Positions 1 through 11,397 of a DNA stretch of 64,000 nt are shown in pieces (within the stretch, counting starts at the first letter, position 1; each line of letters starts with the position of its first letter). Location of the stretch: the NCBI GenBank assembly GCA_965214915.1, contig CBDCCP010000001.1, forward strand, positions 1,798,001 through 1,862,000, written 5' to 3'. The translations under genes were made by a program, and so were the position numbers. Under the pieces are notes generated by a model that was given only the letters and a program-made list of their open reading frames with translations, was not told where the DNA came from and searched no databases. The stretch comes from CATQHP01 sp965214915. GTDB lineage: Bacteria; Acidobacteriota; Terriglobia; Bryobacterales; UBA6623.

Positions 1-1
1 C

Positions 2-112
2 CTGTCCGATACATTGAACGGTTTGATGGCGGTTCCGAATCTGGTGGCGATTCTGGGCTCTCTGGGGCTTCTCAGACGGCTCATCGCCGAGTTCTTCTCC
101 GCGCAAGCTTAG
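2..112 (+). CDS. C-terminal end of an AGCS-family amino-acid:sodium symporter (5' partial)
   Basis: The window opens inside a reading frame that ends at a TAG at 110-112, leaving 37 residues. The peptide reads LSDTLNGLMAVPNLVAILG and then an arginine-containing tail. The segment DTLNGLMAxPNL is characteristic of the last transmembrane region of sodium:alanine (AGCS/AlsT) symporters, inner-membrane carriers that import alanine or glycine with sodium. Only the extreme C-terminus is visible, so substrate and full length cannot be judged. The call rests on this one motif. Confidence 0.6.
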   Translation: MSDTLNGLMAVPNLVAILGSLGLLRRLIAEFFSAQA

Positions 113-143
113 CTCCTTTCGCTTACGGCAACTCCTTCCCGGT

Positions 144-149
144 TACAAT
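144..149 (+). promoter_or_regulatory. -10-like box just upstream of the sugar nucleotidyltransferase
   Basis: TACAAT lies 8 nt before the ATG at 158, and no Shine-Dalgarno sequence is present between them. This spacing suggests a leaderless or nearly leaderless transcript. The same arrangement (TATAAT, 8 nt, ATG) is seen at thrB. No convincing -35 box was found. Confidence 0.4.
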
Positions 150-157
150 CGAATTTC

Positions 158-886
158 ATGCGCGGCGTCGTATTGGCGGGAGGGCTGGGCAGCAGACTCG
201 ACCCTCTAACCCGAATCGTAAACAAGCACCTGCTGCCCGTTTATGACAAGCCCATGATCTATTATCCGATTCAGGCCCTTGTCAATGCGGGAATCGAAGA
301 CATCATGATCGTTACCGGCGGGCGCAATGCCGGCGATTTTTTACGACTATTGGGCAACGGCAGGGACTTCGGCCTCAAGCATCTCGACTACACCTATCAG
401 GAAGGCGAGGGCGGCATCGCCGAGGCGCTTGAATTGTCCCGGCATTTTTCGCGGGGCGAAAAAATCTGCGTCATCCTGGGCGACAACATCATCGAGAAAA
501 ACATCGCCGCCGCCGCGCAAGATTTCCGGCGGCAAGAGCGCGGAGCAAAGATTCTGCTCAAAAAGACGTCCGATCCGGAACGTTTCGGCGTTCCCCAAAT
601 CGACGGCGATCGCATCCTTTCGATCGAGGAAAAGCCCGCCTCGCCGAAGTCGAGCTATGCGGTCACCGGAATCTACATGTACGACGGCACGGTATTCGAC
701 AAGATCAAGCGCTTGGTGCGCTCCGCCCGCGGCGAACTGGAGATTACGGACGTCAACAATCAATTCATCGCTGAAGGAACGATGACCTGGGGAGAGATCG
801 ACGGCTGGTGGACCGACGCCGGAACGATCGAATCGCTGCGCCGCGCCTCGAACATGGTTGCGGAAACCGGCGCGAATCTGATTTAG
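158..886 (+). CDS. Sugar-phosphate nucleotidyltransferase (RmlA/RfbA-like, short form)
   Basis: A 242-aa protein predicted to join an NTP to a sugar 1-phosphate (typically dTTP + glucose-1-phosphate giving dTDP-glucose) in the cytoplasm, the first step of deoxysugar synthesis for polysaccharides. The N-terminus has the nucleotide-binding signature GGLGSRLDPLT, followed by NKHLLPVYDKPMIYYP, which is diagnostic of the RmlA family. An EEKP segment follows near residue 155. Classical RmlA is about 290 aa. This shorter form lacks the C-terminal allosteric region, so dTDP-glucose as product is likely but not certain. It stands alone, with no rmlB, rmlC or rmlD nearby. Confidence 0.85.
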   Translation: MRGVVLAGGLGSRLDPLTRIVNKHLLPVYDKPMIYYPIQALVNAGIEDIMIVTGGRNAGDFLRLLGNGRDFGLKHLDYTYQEGEGGIAEALELSRHFSRGEKICVILGDNIIEKNIAAAAQDFRRQERGAKILLKKTSDPERFGVPQIDGDRILSIEEKPASPKSSYAVTGIYMYDGTVFDKIKRLVRSARGELEITDVNNQFIAEGTMTWGEIDGWWTDAGTIESLRRASNMVAETGANLI

Positions 887-923
887 GAGTCTACGGTAAA
901 AGCGCCGACTCAGGGGCTGCGGG

Positions 924-2567
924 CTATCGCCGGGCCGGCAGCGGATAGACGCCGGTGCGTTCGGCCCAGGCCTCGAAATCGGCGGCAAGCTCCTTCACGC
1001 GCTCGGGATCGCTCCCGGCCAGATTCCTGGTTTCCGTGCGGTCGCTTGCCAAGTCGTACAACTCCCACGGCTTGCCGGCAAGCGATACGAGCTTCCAATT
1101 GCCCTTACGGACGCCCCGCGCCGTAAAGTGCTCGAAATATATCGCCCGCTCGGGGCCGCGCTCCATGCCCTCGAAAACCGGGACAAGACTTTCGCCTTCG
1201 ACAGGCGTTGTCTCCCGTCCGCGAAAATAGGGCGGAACGCGCGCCTTGCCGACGTCGAGCGCCGTGGCCATGATGTCCACCACGTGGCCCGGTCGATGCG
1301 TAATCGCTCCCGGCTCGGTTTGCAGGCCGGCAGGCCAATGGACGATGAACGGCGTGGCCGCGCCGCCCTCGTATTGCTCTTTCTTCCAGTAGCGGAAAGG
1401 GGTATTGGCGGCGTTGGCCCACATCGGCCCGATGCCGTTGTAGGAAAGCTGCGGACCGGGCATGACCTTTTTCTCCGTGTCGTAGGGAATCTCGCGGCCG
1501 TCGCGCGTATGCGACGGGCGATCGAATCCGGGGCCGAAACGCGACGGTTGCTCCGGACTGGCGCCGTTATCGGACAGGAAGAAAATCAAGGTGTTTTCGT
1601 ACTCCCTGATTTGCTTGAGCTTGGCGACGATGCGCGCCAAGCCCCGGTCGAGCCGGTCGACCATCGCCGCATGTACCGCCATGGCCCGCGCGTCCCACTG
1701 CTTGTCGGGGTTGTCTTCCCAGCGTTTCTCTCGGTTGTGGCGCGGCGATAGAACCGCCGTATCCGCTTCGAGCAGCCCTTGTTCGACCATCCGCCGATAA
1801 CGCGCTTCGCGGATGCGGTCCCAGCCGACGGCGTAGGTATTTTCGTATTTCGCGATGTCTTCGGGCAGCGCGTGGAGCGGCCAGTGCGGCGCGGTATGGG
1901 CGACGTAGAGAAAGAACGGCCGGTCAAGCTTGCCGTACTTTTCGACGAACGCCGCTGCGCGGTCGTTGAGGGCGTCGGTGTAATAAAAGCCGTCCGGCAC
2001 GGACTCGACGGGTTTCGTGTTATGCACCAGCGAAAACGGGTCGAAGAAATCAACGACGCCCCAGATGGTTCCCCAATGTTCCTGGAAGCCGCGGCCGACG
2101 GGATAGGTTTGGGGGTCGGAGAACCGGCCGAGATCGAGGCGATGGCTGACCCAGGCGGCGTTTTTCGGGGTGCGCTTGGTCAGCGACAGGTGCCACTTGC
2201 CGACCATCGCCGTCGAATAGCCGGCCGCCCGCAGCGCCTCGGCGATGGTCACGGCGTGCGGCTTCAGGCGGCCCTCGTAGCCCGGCGATCCCTGGTTGAA
2301 GGTCATGCGCCCCACGCCCGCCTGGTGCGGATAGAGTCCGGTCAGCAGCGACGCGCGGGTCGGACAGCAGCGCGAAGCATTATAGAAGTTCGTGAAGCGC
2401 AGACCGTTCGCGGCGAGCCCGTCGAGGTTCGGCGTCTCGATTTCGCCGCCGTAGCAGCCGGCGTCCGAATAGCCCATATCGTCGGCCATGATGACGACGA
2501 TATTGGGACGCTCTGCGCCAAGCGCGGCGGCGGCCCCAAGAGAAAGCGTCAAAAGCAGGCGAAACAT
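924..2567 (-). CDS. Secreted arylsulfatase-family hydrolase
   Basis: A 547-aa sulfatase (alkaline-phosphatase superfamily) expected to hydrolyse sulfate esters after export. The start at 2567 is chosen because it begins a good signal peptide (MFRLLLTLSLGAAAALGA); the reading frame is open further upstream. Metal-binding Asp29-Asp30 lie in IMADDMGYSDAGCYG. The formylglycine motif C-C-P-T-R is at 67-71, so Cys67 should be converted to formylglycine by a maturase not seen here. A KWHLS segment and a DNGASPEQP metal site follow. Substrate cannot be told. It borders the defence island, and its promoter and first codons are duplicated at about 3360-3443. Confidence 0.9.
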   Translation of the reverse strand: MFRLLLTLSLGAAAALGAERPNIVVIMADDMGYSDAGCYGGEIETPNLDGLAANGLRFTNFYNASRCCPTRASLLTGLYPHQAGVGRMTFNQGSPGYEGRLKPHAVTIAEALRAAGYSTAMVGKWHLSLTKRTPKNAAWVSHRLDLGRFSDPQTYPVGRGFQEHWGTIWGVVDFFDPFSLVHNTKPVESVPDGFYYTDALNDRAAAFVEKYGKLDRPFFLYVAHTAPHWPLHALPEDIAKYENTYAVGWDRIREARYRRMVEQGLLEADTAVLSPRHNREKRWEDNPDKQWDARAMAVHAAMVDRLDRGLARIVAKLKQIREYENTLIFFLSDNGASPEQPSRFGPGFDRPSHTRDGREIPYDTEKKVMPGPQLSYNGIGPMWANAANTPFRYWKKEQYEGGAATPFIVHWPAGLQTEPGAITHRPGHVVDIMATALDVGKARVPPYFRGRETTPVEGESLVPVFEGMERGPERAIYFEHFTARGVRKGNWKLVSLAGKPWELYDLASDRTETRNLAGSDPERVKELAADFEAWAERTGVYPLPARR

Positions 2568-2687
2568 CGGAAAGAGCGTAGCAGAGCCGCGGGGGCAGGA
2601 ACAGTTCTCTCCGGCCGCCTTTCGGTTGCCGTGCGGGATATCGGCCATGCGCCGCAACTCGGCCCCGCAGCCGAGTTGGTTCCTGCG

Positions 2688-3032
2688 TTACGATTCTTCC
2701 TTCAACAAAGCTTCGATCTCGCGGGCGAGTGTTGGGAGTTTGGCGCCGACTACATCCCACACCAGCCGATTGTCCACGTCGGCGTAGCCGTGAATCAGAA
2801 CGTTTCGAAAGGCGATGATGCGCCGGTAGCCGCTAATCCGGGCAGCCGTTGTTTCGTCGACTTTGGCCAACTGCGTCACGGCCTCGCCGATGATGGCCAA
2901 CTCGCGTTCCACTGCGGCGCTTAGCATGGCGTCACGCTCGTAGTCCACAAAGGTCTTCCCCGCAGTGAATTCCTTCAGCAGCGCGGCGGCTCGCTGCATG
3001 TCATACAGATATTTCCTGGTCTCAAGCTTCAT
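2688..3032 (-). CDS. hepT: HepT-family HEPN toxin (DUF86)
   Basis: A 114-aa HEPN-domain protein. The catalytic RNase motif R-x4-H-x-Y is visible as Arg76, His81 and Tyr83 (RNVLIHGY). In characterised HepT/MntA pairs the toxin cleaves RNA and is silenced when MntA adds AMP to the tyrosine of this motif. The start at 3032 (MKLETRKYLYD) matches the family N-terminus and overlaps the end of mntA by 11 nt, so the two are translationally coupled. All key residues are intact. A truncated copy of its 3' end lies at the far side of the island (20957-21035). Confidence 0.9.
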   Translation of the reverse strand: MKLETRKYLYDMQRAAALLKEFTAGKTFVDYERDAMLSAAVERELAIIGEAVTQLAKVDETTAARISGYRRIIAFRNVLIHGYADVDNRLVWDVVGAKLPTLAREIEALLKEES

Positions 3033-3330
3033 AAACCGGGGTCCGGGTCTGTTCGATTGCTTGCAAGAAGTATGGATTCTTGATGGCCGAGCCGACCACC
3101 AAGTCCACGGGCCGTTCGAAAAGCTGCTCCAAGGCTTCCAGCAGGCCGAAATAGGCATCGGCGTAGGTGTCGAAAGACTCCGGCTGAAATTCGACTATGA
3201 AGTCCAGGTCGCTCTCCTCCGAATAGCTCCGGCCAGTTGCGGCCGAGCCGAACAATTCGAGCCGCCGCACCCGGTAGCGGAGACATATCCGCTCCAGTTG
3301 GCCGGCCCGTTCCGCAACGGCTTGAATCAT
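3022..3330 (-). CDS. mntA: MntA-type minimal nucleotidyltransferase antitoxin
   Basis: A 102-aa MNT-fold nucleotidyltransferase. Gly28-Ser29 and Asp41-x-Asp43 (GSAATG...SDLDF) form the GS-x11-DxD active site, one residue longer than the textbook GS-x10-DxD. The family AMPylates the partner HepT, making this a type VII toxin-antitoxin pair. The start at 3330 gives the conserved MIQAVAERAGQLERI N-terminus; the longer open frame upstream is rejected because it runs through a duplicated sulfatase 5' end. The pair is the last unit of the island's minus-strand gene array. Confidence 0.9.
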   Translation of the reverse strand: MIQAVAERAGQLERICLRYRVRRLELFGSAATGRSYSEESDLDFIVEFQPESFDTYADAYFGLLEALEQLFERPVDLVVGSAIKNPYFLQAIEQTRTPVYEA

Positions 3331-3359
3331 TGCTTCCCGCCTCCATGTTCCTTTCGAAT

Positions 3360-3443
3360 CGCTTCTCGCCCCGGAGCGGCGGCGGCCGCAAGAGCAAGCG
3401 CCCAAAGCAAGCGGGACATCGCAAAAAGCGTAGCAGAGCCGCC
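3360..3443 (-). repeat. Duplicated 5' end of the neighbouring sulfatase gene
   Basis: This stretch matches the promoter-proximal end of the sulfatase that starts at 2567. The segment before the start codon shares gcgtagcagagccgc with the copy upstream of 2567. The first codons also align: MSRLLWALALAAAAA here (pseudo-start 3419) against MFRLLLTLSLGAAAA there. The frame stops after 30 codons, and its TGA overlaps the mntA start. It looks like a fragment left when the mntA-hepT end of the island was inserted or rearranged next to the sulfatase. Confidence 0.75.
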
Positions 3444-3458
3444 GGCCGGCGGCTGTTT

Positions 3459-6587
<3,129 letters not shown>

Positions 6588-6599
6588 CAGCGACTCCGT

Positions 6600-7280
6600 T
6601 TACCGCAACGGCGGCAGAGCTTCCGCGCGCGACAGCCACTTGTCGAAATGGCGGCATTCGGCGCGCATGCGGTCGAGGCCGATGCGCTTGGATACGGCCG
6701 AGCCGTGGAGCGCCTTATCGTACCGTGGGCGGAGAAGACGCCGCAGACGGGCCGACGGGTGAATGTCCGGGCCGTCGTTGATGTGCTCGGGGCTGCGGGC
6801 CTTGCGGCGCGCCGTTTCAAGTTGGTCGATAAACGTCTTCCACGCGGGCCTCTCTTCCCCAAACCGTCCCGTATCCGAGAACAGCAGCGACTCGAACTCG
6901 TAAGGCTGAACATGGGGAAGGAACCGTTCCGGGCGGCACTTGGCCTCCTGCACGACGGCTTTGGCGAGTTCCATTTCGATGATGGAGGCGCGTGCAAGTG
7001 GATCGGGTATGCCGGCGGCGTCGGCCTGTCCGGGGAAATCGGGTTTCAGACCGTATAGATCGAAGAACGTCGTAACGTAGGTATCCTGCCGCTCGCGGAG
7101 GGTGTTCCGAAGAAACCACAGCACCCGTTGGCGTTCAAGCCCTCCGCCTTTCGCTTTCGAAGACGTTGGAACGATTCTCGGCAGCACGAAAATCTCCCTG
7201 ACGGAAAGCGCAGGAGCAAGCACGTCCCGTAGAAAGGTCTCCTCGGTCTGCCCTTCGCAAACGACAACCGCTTCCGTCAT
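6600..7280 (-). CDS. DUF4276-type protein (TOPRIM-like), partner of the upstream AAA ATPase
   Basis: A 226-aa protein beginning MTEAVVVCEGQTEETFLRDVL; the Glu in the CEGQTEE segment and an Asp in FFDLYGL resemble the acidic residues of TOPRIM nucleases. Such proteins are commonly encoded directly after a RecF/SMC-like ATPase, so the pair resembles an OLD nuclease split in two. The ATG at 7278-7280 overlaps the stop of the ATPase gene in an ATGA, implying coupled translation. It sits 12 nt upstream of hsdR. A DNA- or RNA-cleaving role in defence is inferred from family and context, not shown. Confidence 0.7.
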   Translation of the reverse strand: MTEAVVVCEGQTEETFLRDVLAPALSVREIFVLPRIVPTSSKAKGGGLERQRVLWFLRNTLRERQDTYVTTFFDLYGLKPDFPGQADAAGIPDPLARASIIEMELAKAVVQEAKCRPERFLPHVQPYEFESLLFSDTGRFGEERPAWKTFIDQLETARRKARSPEHINDGPDIHPSARLRRLLRPRYDKALHGSAVSKRIGLDRMRAECRHFDKWLSRAEALPPLR

Positions 7281-8347
7281 CGCGCGGGCCGGCCTCCGAG
7301 TACGTTCATCTTCCACAAATCGCCCAGCGCGTAGTCCGCCAGCCAGTCTTGCAGACGGTCCGACTCCAGGCGTTCGAAAACCGAAGCGCCGTTCTTGCGG
7401 TTGACCACTACCACGTCCTCCGGCTCCAAATCGTCGATCAGTTCGGCGGACTGAGTGGAGACGATGAGTTGACGCTCCTCGCCGGCCTGCCGCAACAGAG
7501 CGCCGAGCACGGCCAAGGCGTAGGGATGCAAGCCAAGCTCCGGCTCGTCGATGAGGATCAATTCCGGTTGCAGATGCGTAGGCTGGAGAAGCAATGTCGC
7601 CAAGCAGATGAAGCGCAGCGTGCCGTCCGAGAGTTGGCGTGGGCCGATCACTCTATCCGCATCGTCCGCCTCGGACCACTCCAACTCCACGCGCTCCCCC
7701 GGATCCTTGCGGTAAACGAAGTCCCCGAAGAATGGGGCGGCAAGCCGCACCGCTTCGACGATCTGCCGATAGTGGTCGGCGTGGCGCTCGCGCAGGAGCC
7801 GCAGGAACGGCCCCAGATTGCCCGCGTCCGGCTTGAGCCGCAGGTTGTCGCGCAAGGCCCGATCGTTCCGCACCGCTGCCGAGGGGCCGGTGTCGTGAAA
7901 GTGATAGACGCGCCAACCTGCGAGAGCCGGCCGAACGTAAGACGCAAAAGCGTCGTCGTCGATGTCGGGTAAACGCGCCTCTTCATATCCGCTTCCGAGC
8001 GGGTGAACATGTCTGAGGAACTTCGTCTCCTCGCGGGCGAAGATCAACCGCTTTCCCTCCGGCTCGAGCACGAACTCGTAGCCGTTTCTGCCGAAGACGA
8101 ACTCCGCCTCCAAGCGCTCCGTCCGCTTGCGGCCGCCGAACAACAGGGCGTCCGGGCCGCCCTGCCGACTGACGAAGAGTTGCAACCGCTCCTCGGTCAT
8201 GGCCGCCAACATGCGGAACAGGTCGATGAAGTTGCTCTTGCCGGCTCCGTTGGCGCCGATCAGAACGTTCAAGTTGCGCAACTCGAAATCTTCGAGCGCG
8301 CGGATCGACTTGAAGCCGCGGACGGTGAGGCGGTCTAACTGCGGCAT
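7277..8347 (-). CDS. RecF/SMC-like AAA family ATPase (AAA_15/AAA_21 type)
   Basis: A 356-aa ABC-type ATPase. It starts MPQLDRLTVRGFKSIRALEDFEL, the classic RecF-like beta lobe, then Walker A GANGAGKS (about residues 32-39). The ABC signature region is QLSDGTLRF and Walker B is LILIDEPELGLHP, followed by a switch histidine region (STQSAELID). It overlaps the DUF4276-type gene by 4 nt. ATPases of this kind linked to type I restriction operons are known (the rlo genes of Campylobacter) and several two-gene abortive-infection systems share the plan. A specific named system cannot be assigned from sequence alone. Confidence 0.8.
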   Translation of the reverse strand: MPQLDRLTVRGFKSIRALEDFELRNLNVLIGANGAGKSNFIDLFRMLAAMTEERLQLFVSRQGGPDALLFGGRKRTERLEAEFVFGRNGYEFVLEPEGKRLIFAREETKFLRHVHPLGSGYEEARLPDIDDDAFASYVRPALAGWRVYHFHDTGPSAAVRNDRALRDNLRLKPDAGNLGPFLRLLRERHADHYRQIVEAVRLAAPFFGDFVYRKDPGERVELEWSEADDADRVIGPRQLSDGTLRFICLATLLLQPTHLQPELILIDEPELGLHPYALAVLGALLRQAGEERQLIVSTQSAELIDDLEPEDVVVVNRKNGASVFERLESDRLQDWLADYALGDLWKMNVLGGRPAR

Positions 8348-8409
8348 GGGTTAGCGGCGGCGGCTGTCCGCGGTCTGCTCCGGCGCGCCGCCGTTATTCG
8401 CACGATACC

Positions 8410-10152
8410 TTATCGCGCGGGCGGGCCGCTTGCGCTTTTCGCCACGCCCGCTATTGCGTCGAGCTTTTCGCCGACTTCGGGGTCGATTTCGTCTATCGGA
8501 ATATATTCGGCGAGCTCGTAAAAATTCTTCTTGCGCATGAGATTCGGCAGCCCGAGCTTTTGGAAATAAGCCGCGAAGAGGGGAGTCAGGAATTCGTCGC
8601 TCACTTTCGATCCGGCATCCCATGGCGATCCTTTGCCCAGCGTCTTCATGGCTTTGCGAACCTCGGTCACGGCTTCGTGCATCGCCTGCAGCCGCTTGTC
8701 GGCCTCTGCCTTGGTAAACAGCGGCATGGGCTGGTCTTCCGGCGCGGACGCAAGCGCGTAGGCTTCAAGCGCCGCCTGCGTGCAAAAGTAGTTTTCGATC
8801 TCCCGTCGCGCCCACACCAGGCGCCGCAACGGGCCGTCTTCCCGCACCGCGCCCCCGAGTCGGTCAAAAAGAGTTACGCCCCGGAGTTCGGGGAGCGCTT
8901 CCCTGAGGCCGTAGTAATGCTTTTGGGCCTCCTTCGGTTGGTTGCCGACGTAGCGCACGAAAGGCCGCTCCAGCGCCCGTACCGCCTCATCATGACCGAG
9001 ACGCCTGGCGAAAGCCTGCAATACCGCCAAATCCGTCGAACCCTCGAGATATAGAACCCATCCGTTTTGCTCGCCCTGATAATACTGGTCGAAACCGATC
9101 TCAGCGAGCGCTTGGCGAACCTCACTCCTCTTGCCGATCTTGATCCGGTGCGGCCGGCCGACGAACGCCACGACCAAATCTTTTCCGGCAGCTTCGCTCA
9201 GCAGCACTTCGGAATGAGTGGCCGCGATAACCTGGCTGCCGCTCTGCGCAGCCGTGTCGCTCAGCAGCTTGTAGATTTCACGCTGGCGGAGAATCTCGAG
9301 ATGCGCATCGGGTTCGTCCAACAGGATGACCGATCCGGGGTTGGCGTACATATAGGCCAAGAGCAAGAGGGTTTGCTGCAAGCCCCTTCCGCCGGCGGAA
9401 AGATCGAGCCGGACCCCGCCTTCGCGGTAACCCATGACGATTTCTCCCCGCTCCTGCACGTAACGCGGCTTGTCGAGCGCGGCGCCGAACAGGGATTCGA
9501 TCCGCTCCGCCAACTCCTGCCAGTGGTCGGGGCTCTCTTCCAGAACGCGGAAGCAGAGATTGCGCAACACTTCGGCCGTCCGCCCTTCGCCGACCCGGAC
9601 GTTTACGGCGCCCTGGTCCAGCCGGGTTTCCGTCGCCGCGAGACCGGACATCGGAGGAAGAAAGGCGATCCGTGCCGACCCGGCCGCGGAGGGCACGGCC
9701 ATCCGCTCCGGCGGCTTGCCTTTGCCCGTTCTCAGCGGACGGCAATAGAAAGACTCTTCGTTGGCGTAGTCGAACTCCAATCCGCAGGTCCACTTGATCC
9801 CGGCGGCGATTCCCTCGACGATCACGTCGATGCGGATGTTGTCCGTTCGCTGCCCGGTCTTGGTTTTTTTCACGTCCCGCGTATGCAGCCGGCGCCACAG
9901 AAGGGCGGCGCTCGGAACGGGAATGGCGAGGATATCTCTGCGGTTGACCGTAACCCCCGGGCGCTTTTCCGGCGCGGCCTTGCCCGAGCGTTTCTCGTTC
10001 CAGCGTTTGAGGCCGGTATCCCAAAGAGCCAGCGCCTGCATGGCCGAAGTCTTGCCGGAATTGTTCGGCCCGACAAAAACCACGGGATTGCCCAGCTCGA
10101 TTTCGACCTCGTCGAACCGCTTGAAGTTGCGGATTGTCAGCTTGGTCAGCAT
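8410..10152 (-). CDS. OLD-family-like ATPase with C-terminal TOPRIM domain
   Basis: A 580-aa protein. The N-terminal ABC ATPase has Walker A GPNNSGKT near residue 28, signature LSAGGRGLQQTLL and Walker B SVILLDEPDAHLE. The C-terminal part contains LYLEGSTDLAVLQAF, the EGxxD glutamate segment of TOPRIM nucleases, then TLFDRLGG and WARREIENYF, which fit the later acidic sites. This is the one-chain OLD layout, a family that includes phage-defence nucleases such as GajA. No UvrD-like GajB helicase is adjacent, so Gabija is not supported. It lies between the AAA/DUF4276 pair and the four-gene unknown cassette. Confidence 0.75.
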   Translation of the reverse strand: MLTKLTIRNFKRFDEVEIELGNPVVFVGPNNSGKTSAMQALALWDTGLKRWNEKRSGKAAPEKRPGVTVNRRDILAIPVPSAALLWRRLHTRDVKKTKTGQRTDNIRIDVIVEGIAAGIKWTCGLEFDYANEESFYCRPLRTGKGKPPERMAVPSAAGSARIAFLPPMSGLAATETRLDQGAVNVRVGEGRTAEVLRNLCFRVLEESPDHWQELAERIESLFGAALDKPRYVQERGEIVMGYREGGVRLDLSAGGRGLQQTLLLLAYMYANPGSVILLDEPDAHLEILRQREIYKLLSDTAAQSGSQVIAATHSEVLLSEAAGKDLVVAFVGRPHRIKIGKRSEVRQALAEIGFDQYYQGEQNGWVLYLEGSTDLAVLQAFARRLGHDEAVRALERPFVRYVGNQPKEAQKHYYGLREALPELRGVTLFDRLGGAVREDGPLRRLVWARREIENYFCTQAALEAYALASAPEDQPMPLFTKAEADKRLQAMHEAVTEVRKAMKTLGKGSPWDAGSKVSDEFLTPLFAAYFQKLGLPNLMRKKNFYELAEYIPIDEIDPEVGEKLDAIAGVAKSASGPPAR

Positions 10153-10200
10153 CGGAAACTTATTCCCCGGCAGCTTTCGGTCGCCACTTCGCAGTATCCG

Positions 10201-11355
10201 TTATTCGCTATCCTCCGGCGTATCCGTACGCAGAATGACATCCACAATGGACGGGTTCAGCAAGCGCCAAGGCCTACCGGCTCGCTCAAGATCGCCATCC
10301 ATGACGACCCATGTCTCCTCTTTATGCGCCTGGATGGCCCGCTCGTAATCGAACCGATTCAGAACGGCCAGAACTGACCGGTTTTGTCCGTCAATGTGTG
10401 TCTGCAGGAAAATCGTCCCTTCCGTCCCATTCCCGTCGCGCTTCAATCTCCGCACGAGGCCATACAGGCGCATATTGGGCTGCGGCGCGCGGTTACGGAA
10501 CAACCGCGCGGCTTCTTCCAGAATCGGAGCGTCGTCTTTGGCGAAACGAACGACATCCCGCGCTTTTGGCATCGGGCGCGTGCGAGCCCAAACGAGACTG
10601 ACATCCAGTGTCGGAAACGGCTTAATCATCTTACCCAGCGCCTCGCACAGATTGGCGCTTACTCCATGCGCCACGGCTTCGAAGAAAGCTTCTGCGTCTC
10701 CTCCTACCGTTCTTTCTGTCGCCTCGCGAATAGCGGCAAGCGCGCCGGCTAAACGTTTTGTCATCCGCCGCTCAACAGGATCGTCGTCAAGCTCCCATTC
10801 CGCAATGGACGGTAGCAGGGTAGGCTGTATCCGCGGGGGCACAACAGGGGGCAACAAAGTGACAACGAAACTACCCTGTTCGGTCTGCCCCAGATGAACC
10901 CGTCGCAGATAGTCGTTGGCCTCTCTGTTCGCGCCCGGTCGGTGATAGAGCGGGCGCGGATCCTGCAGCGAGCAAGCCGCGGCCAGGAGCATATCGTACG
11001 CGCCTCCCATAAGAGCGATCCCGTCGCTCACCGCAATGCTGCCGTCGCTGCCGTCGTCGGCAGCCCGCACGCGGATCACATCGCGGTCTGCCGTAGCCAG
11101 ATCGCGGTAGAGAGAAAGCTCGTCCATTTCGGCAGCCTTCGCAAAAATCTCAATGAGCTGCGATACGACGTTGGCGTAATCGCCTAATCGTTGGGTTCGC
11201 GGCAGAATGATTTCGGGCAAGTCTCCGCCGTTATACACGTCGGAATGGTCGCCGTAGGGCTCGACCTTGGCCCAGCCTGCGTCGCGGGCGTAGGCCGACA
11301 ATGCCGCGGGCGAAACCGCAAGCAGAGCTTCCCGGTCCCGGATGACGGCTTTCAT
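10201..11355 (-). CDS. Unknown 384-aa protein, last gene of a four-gene cassette
   Basis: I do not recognise a named domain. The protein is soluble and acidic, with no signal peptide or membrane segment. Its middle contains PPVVPPRIQPTLLPS, and the C-terminus has DVVRFAKDDAPILEEAARL and then a beta-rich tail (TIFLQTHIDGQNRSVLAVL). It follows the DUF4365-like gene by 42 nt on the same strand. The preceding three genes overlap one another, so the four probably form one transcription unit. A structural or sensor role beside the nuclease-like DUF4365 protein is only a guess from position. Confidence 0.7.
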   Translation of the reverse strand: MKAVIRDREALLAVSPAALSAYARDAGWAKVEPYGDHSDVYNGGDLPEIILPRTQRLGDYANVVSQLIEIFAKAAEMDELSLYRDLATADRDVIRVRAADDGSDGSIAVSDGIALMGGAYDMLLAAACSLQDPRPLYHRPGANREANDYLRRVHLGQTEQGSFVVTLLPPVVPPRIQPTLLPSIAEWELDDDPVERRMTKRLAGALAAIREATERTVGGDAEAFFEAVAHGVSANLCEALGKMIKPFPTLDVSLVWARTRPMPKARDVVRFAKDDAPILEEAARLFRNRAPQPNMRLYGLVRRLKRDGNGTEGTIFLQTHIDGQNRSVLAVLNRFDYERAIQAHKEETWVVMDGDLERAGRPWRLLNPSIVDVILRTDTPEDSE

Positions 11356-11397
11356 TGGATTTTTCCCTTCCTCGACTGTTCCATCAACGCGCGCAGG

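Noticed and set aside
3029..3424. Alternative minus-strand frame over mntA
   Set aside because: It is out of frame with the MNT motif GS...DLD and has no domain of its own.
8410..10152. Gabija system (GajA)
   Set aside because: The protein has the OLD layout and a similar length, but no UvrD-like GajB helicase is adjacent.
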